Below are positions 60,912 through 64,000 of a stretch of 64,000 nucleotides of DNA, piece after piece; within the stretch, counting starts at the first letter, position 1; each line of letters starts with the position of its first letter. A program made the translations under genes and the position numbers. A model generated the notes under the pieces. That model made no database searches, was not told the DNA's origin, and saw only the letters and a program-made list of their open reading frames with translations. Origin of the DNA: Candidatus Altimarinota bacterium (GTDB taxonomy: Bacteria; Patescibacteriota; Gracilibacteria; UBA1369; LOWO2-01-FULL-3); assembly GCA_023231115.1 (NCBI GenBank), contig JALNWA010000003.1:1-64000 (forward strand), written 5' to 3'.

Positions 60912-61286
60912 TTACATCAATGCATCCAAATCAACGCTTTGCCATTCGCTTGAGAGTTCTGATTTTCTTCTTAGGTTCAGTGTGATTTTTGGAGAAGGGT
61001 TATCTTCCAAATATTTTTGATTGCCCATGCCTTGAAGACGTGAGGTTTCTTTTCTTCTCGTAAGCTCAAAATCCATTTTGTGCATGTTGAATTTTATTTT
61101 TCGTTCAGTTCCGGTTTCGAACTCCTGCATGCCAATATCTATGTACAATGGATGTGTTTCGTCTTCGGTAATCTCACCTCCGGCGTCTGTTATTTTTTGC
61201 ACAATTGCTTCAAAGGCGTCGTCTCTACCGGCCGCCCTTGTTTCATCTATTTCTTTCATCACCGGTTTTTTGCCTCCTACTCCCAT
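60912..61286 (-). CDS. Small hypothetical protein
   Basis: The 124 residues are charged and soluble (AAGRDDAFEAIVQKITDAGGEITEDETHPLYIDIGMQEFETGTERKIKFN ...), with two predicted alpha/beta segments. No family is recognised. The ATG at 61286 is used because the longer frame (to 61388) would overlap the divergent methyltransferase gene and its -10. Confidence 0.7.
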   Translation of the reverse strand: MGVGGKKPVMKEIDETRAAGRDDAFEAIVQKITDAGGEITEDETHPLYIDIGMQEFETGTERKIKFNMHKMDFELTRRKETSRLQGMGNQKYLEDNPSPKITLNLRRKSELSSEWQSVDLDALM

Positions 61287-61304
61287 ATTATTGAAGTTAT
61301 ATGC

Positions 61305-61310
61305 TATAAT
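61305..61310 (+). promoter_or_regulatory. Extended -10 element, leaderless geometry
   Basis: TGC-TATAAT is followed by exactly 6 nt and the ATG at 61317. It is the clearest example of this arrangement in the window. Confidence 0.65.
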
Positions 61311-61316
61311 GCCAGT

Positions 61317-61946
61317 ATGACTTATAAAGGTAAAAAAATAAATAAGATTTATTCTTCCGCTGAAGGATACGATTTGTGGGCAAGCCACTATGACAAAACT
61401 TTGTCATTTTTGGATAGCCTGGAGGGAAATGCTTTGAATTTGGCTCTTAGGTGTGTTGAGGGCAAAAAAGTTTTGGATTTGGGATGTGGAACTGGCAGGG
61501 GAATTAAACATTTGTATGATTTTAAGGCCGCCGAAGTTTGCGGAGTCGATGTTTCTAAAAAAATGCTTGAAATAGCAAAGAAAAAATTTAAAAATACTGA
61601 ATTTGTCCTTGCAGACAGCGAAAAACTACCATTTGAAGATGAGTCTTTTGATGTTGTTACGGGTCTTTTTTTGATAGTTCATCTTGGAGATTTAAGAAAA
61701 ACTTTTGATGAAGCTTACAGAGTTCTTAAAAATGGCGGTGTTTTTATTTTGAGTAATATTAATCAAAGAAAACCACCAAAATTGAAAATTTATAATGATG
61801 AAGTTATCATAGATTCCTTTTACCATATGCCAAAACATGTGATCGAGGCTCTTGAAGCTTCTTTTTTCGAAATAGAGAGCGATGAACTTGTGTACGAAGA
61901 TGGCATTTGGATAAATCAAATAATAAAAGCTGTAAAGAAAGCATAA
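61317..61946 (+). CDS. SAM-dependent methyltransferase, class I
   Basis: The 209 residues have the Rossmann methyltransferase motifs: VLDLGCGTGRGIKHL (SAM binding), an acidic VCGVDVSKKMLEIAKKKF, LPFEDESFDVVTGLF and YRVLKNGGVFIL. The substrate is unknown; the shape is like UbiE/BioC-type small-molecule enzymes. The ATG at 61317 is chosen from the -10 position and family start. It is followed 1 bp later by the RlmI-like gene. Confidence 0.92.
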   Translation: MTYKGKKINKIYSSAEGYDLWASHYDKTLSFLDSLEGNALNLALRCVEGKKVLDLGCGTGRGIKHLYDFKAAEVCGVDVSKKMLEIAKKKFKNTEFVLADSEKLPFEDESFDVVTGLFLIVHLGDLRKTFDEAYRVLKNGGVFILSNINQRKPPKLKIYNDEVIIDSFYHMPKHVIEALEASFFEIESDELVYEDGIWINQIIKAVKKA

Positions 61947-61947
61947 T

Positions 61948-63132
61948 ATGTCTGATTTGCCTAAAATAATTTTAAAACCAAAGAAGGATATGCCTGTTGT
62001 TTCAGGGCATCCTTGGATATTTTCCAATGGCATTTCGAAGTGCGAGGCTAAAAATATCGGCGAAATTGTGGAGGTTTTTTCTGACGGCGGCGAATATGTC
62101 GGAACCGGATGTTTCAACCCAAATGGCTCTATCAGCGTGAGAATTTTGTCCAGAAATAGGGGAGAGGCTTTTGACAGTGATTTTTTTGAGAAAAGATTTC
62201 GCGAACTTGATGAACTTAAGAAAAAAATTATTCCTGAAAATACAAATGGATATAGACTTTGTTATGCCGATTCAGACGGCCTTCCGGGGCTTATTGTAGA
62301 CAAATATGATAATGTTTTTGTTTTCCAAATTCATACCGCCGGAATGGATAATTTCAGAGAAGAAATTATTTCAGCGTTGAAAAATGCGTTTAAACCTTCA
62401 GCGATTGTGGAAAGGTCTGATGTCGAAATACGCAGGCAGGAAGGGCTAAAAGTGCTTGGAGCCGTTATACATTTTGGAAAAACTGATAATGAAATTATTT
62501 TTGAAGAGAATGGAATAAAATTTTATGTTGATGTAATCGGCGGACAAAAAACCGGATTTTTTCTTGATCAAAGAGATGCGAGAAAAAAACTTTTTGAACT
62601 TTCGAAAAATAAAAAAGTGCTTAATTTGTTTTGTTATACAGGCGCTTTTAGCCTTTATGCAGCCAAAGGCGGAGCTATAAAAGTTACGTCCGTTGATATT
62701 TCAAAAACAGCAACCGAATACACAAAAAAGAATTTTGAATTAAATAAAATTGATGCGGGAGAAATTGTGACCGCTGATGTTTTTGACTTTCTTTCCACTG
62801 AAAAAATAAAAAACGGAGATTTTGACATCATTGTTTGTGATCCGCCCGCTTTTGCAAAATCCGGCGGAAATGTGCAGAAAGCTCTTAAGGCTTACATGGA
62901 TTTAAATCGAAAATGTTTGGCTTTGCTTAAAAAAGATGGAATTTTATTTTCGAGTTCTTGCTCCGGAAGAGTTTCATTGGACGATTTCAGGAATACGCTA
63001 AAAATCGCGGCAGGAGGCGCGAAAAAAGACGTTCGAGTTCTTTCTACAATAAGCCAAGCAACAGATCACACCGATAAATTATCTTTTCCGGAAGGAAGAT
63101 ATTTAAAAACCTTGGTTTTACAAGTTTTGTAG
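61948..63132 (+). CDS. rlmI: RlmI-family 23S rRNA (cytosine-5) methyltransferase
   Basis: The 394 residues have an N-terminal PUA domain (about 5-85: HPWIFSNGIS, GEYVGTGCFNPNGSISVRILS), a central EEHEE-like region (LPGLIVDKYDNVFVFQ) and the methyltransferase domain with GGQKTGFFLDQRDAR, VLNLFCYTGAFSLYAA and CDPPAFAKSGG. Members methylate 23S rRNA (m5C1962 in E. coli). The exact target here is inferred from family. Confidence 0.93.
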   Translation: MSDLPKIILKPKKDMPVVSGHPWIFSNGISKCEAKNIGEIVEVFSDGGEYVGTGCFNPNGSISVRILSRNRGEAFDSDFFEKRFRELDELKKKIIPENTNGYRLCYADSDGLPGLIVDKYDNVFVFQIHTAGMDNFREEIISALKNAFKPSAIVERSDVEIRRQEGLKVLGAVIHFGKTDNEIIFEENGIKFYVDVIGGQKTGFFLDQRDARKKLFELSKNKKVLNLFCYTGAFSLYAAKGGAIKVTSVDISKTATEYTKKNFELNKIDAGEIVTADVFDFLSTEKIKNGDFDIIVCDPPAFAKSGGNVQKALKAYMDLNRKCLALLKKDGILFSSSCSGRVSLDDFRNTLKIAAGGAKKDVRVLSTISQATDHTDKLSFPEGRYLKTLVLQVL

Positions 63133-63138
63133 AAAAAA

Positions 63139-64000
63139 ATGCTTGATAAAGGAACTCAACAATTAGATATAGATAATACTCAACCGACAGGTGAGAGTGT
63201 TGTCCCTGCGCCAACGACAAAACCCGGGCAAATTCTTTACGAATTAAAAGGTGCGACTTTAAGAAACGAAGTTATGTTGTTTTTTGGAGAAAACGGAATT
63301 GAATTTGATGAAGTCCCAAAAGTGGCTTATGCAGGGCGAAAACCTTCAACGGAGAAAGGAAAACCTTCAACTAAAAAAGGGAATCCTTTTGTGGATACAC
63401 ATTTTTCTGTTGCCTCCTCAGTAATCGGGACGATTGGAATGCTTAGAACTCGTGCCCTGTACGGGGATTTATTTGGGTTGGGGTTGAGCGATACAGCCGC
63501 TTCTGAGCCTTCTAATACCTATAAGCCTGTCGTTGACGAACTTGTTGCTAACAATGCGCGAGAGGTACATATTTTCGCAGGGGATGGTGCTTCTGAAAAA
63601 AGATATCTCGAGGCGATGGCCGGAAGTTTGTGGAAAATTTTGGAGGTTCAAAATGGAGTTTATGATCCCGGAAGTTTTATTGAGGTTGGAATTTCTGAGT
63701 TTGCCGGAAGGGCTATGATTGGCGAAAATGTTGATGCTCTTGAATCTATTTCTGAAAATCCTGACGCGATTTTGTATGAGGATACTGTCAGAATAATTGC
63801 AAGTGAAATTGCCGAGCATGGATATACATTATCCGATTTTCTCAAGCCCGAAGTCCGAAAAAAAATTGAAAAAGTTTTGATTGAAAAACTTGCAGTGCCT
63901 TACCAAAAAGCGCTTGCCAGAGAGCTAAAGAAGAACTTTAGTAAAAAACCTTATCAAGAACTAATTCAAAAAGATCCCGCATATGAATCTTTTAGAAAAA
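63139..64000 (+). CDS. Hypothetical protein, N-terminal part (runs off window)
   Basis: From the ATG at 63139 the frame stays open to the window end (287 codons visible). The product has a Lys/Pro-rich repeat region (KPSTEKGKPSTKKGNP), then a mixed alpha/beta domain (ELVANNAREVHIFAGDGASEKRYLEAMAGSLWKIL) and a helical part (AEHGYTLSDFLKPEVRKKIEKVL). There is no signal peptide and no recognised family. It follows the rRNA methyltransferase by 6 bp, so it is probably cotranscribed. Confidence 0.75.
   Translation, partial: MLDKGTQQLDIDNTQPTGESVVPAPTTKPGQILYELKGATLRNEVMLFFGENGIEFDEVPKVAYAGRKPSTEKGKPSTKKGNPFVDTHFSVASSVIGTIGMLRTRALYGDLFGLGLSDTAASEPSNTYKPVVDELVANNAREVHIFAGDGASEKRYLEAMAGSLWKILEVQNGVYDPGSFIEVGISEFAGRAMIGENVDALESISENPDAILYEDTVRIIASEIAEHGYTLSDFLKPEVRKKIEKVLIEKLAVPYQKALARELKKNFSKKPYQELIQKDPAYESFRK

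Noticed and set aside
61080..61316. Upstream extension of the 61317 methyltransferase
   Set aside because: It is antisense to the 60912-61286 gene, and a TATAAT sits 6 nt before the ATG at 61317.

Overview
This window is AT-rich, densely packed bacterial DNA. It uses the standard code: several genes end in TGA (for example the gene ending at 42619), and none of the long genes needs TGA read through. The gene set suggests a Candidate Phyla Radiation (Patescibacteria) member, possibly Peregrinibacteria-like. It has many S-layer-homology (SLH) and FG-GAP surface proteins, a Cys-rich double zinc-ribbon protein of a type common in CPR, compact operons, weak or absent Shine-Dalgarno sites and a diversity-generating retroelement. 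The lineage is inferred; no rRNA is present to confirm it.

Layout. 1-6.8 kb: a partial gene, a zinc-ribbon protein, a Xer recombinase, a dGTPase-like enzyme, NrdR, a membrane protein and an L,D-transpeptidase. 6.9-13 kb: PcrA/UvrD helicase, an S41 protease, an MFS exporter and archaeal-type PEP carboxylase, then tRNA-Ser(GCT). 13.4-21.2 kb: a lipoprotein, a PAP2-dihydroorotate dehydrogenase fusion, a carbonic anhydrase beside a second protein with similar Cys/His spacing, and a leftward cluster (SOUL, DUF2177, PPC, exported protein, SLH protein, MntP). 21.3-21.5 kb: tRNA-Ser(TGA) beside a rearranged partial copy of itself. 21.6-29.5 kb: one 2634-residue modular surface protein. 29.5-47.1 kb: argS, a B3/B4 protein, surface proteins, a ComEC-type hydrolase, murA, NUDIX, GIY-YIG, DUF3800, comM, a radical-SAM-like protein, yraN, dnaB and lysS.

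47.1-51.8 kb is an accessory island between lysS and guaA. It holds three toxin-antitoxin pairs around a diversity-generating retroelement (DGR). The DGR has a reverse transcriptase, Avd, a template repeat (TR) and a 383-residue target gene ending in the variable repeat (VR). All 19 TR/VR differences in 111 bp fall on template adenines. The reverse transcriptase is split by a frameshift exactly in a (GT)13 tract, and avd is inverted relative to TR and target.

51.9-64 kb: guaA (long form), murI, two DUF881 proteins, a membrane-tethered HTH protein whose gene is packed with TGTCTA/TAGACA motifs, a divergent FG-GAP/SLH protein, then trmH, a GH18-like protein, ybeY, methyltransferases and a partial gene.

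Two expression signals recur. Several genes have a -10 hexamer exactly 6-7 nt before the ATG, which suggests leaderless mRNAs. Exported-protein genes instead have strong -35/-10 promoters and AC-rich, G-poor leaders without a Shine-Dalgarno site.
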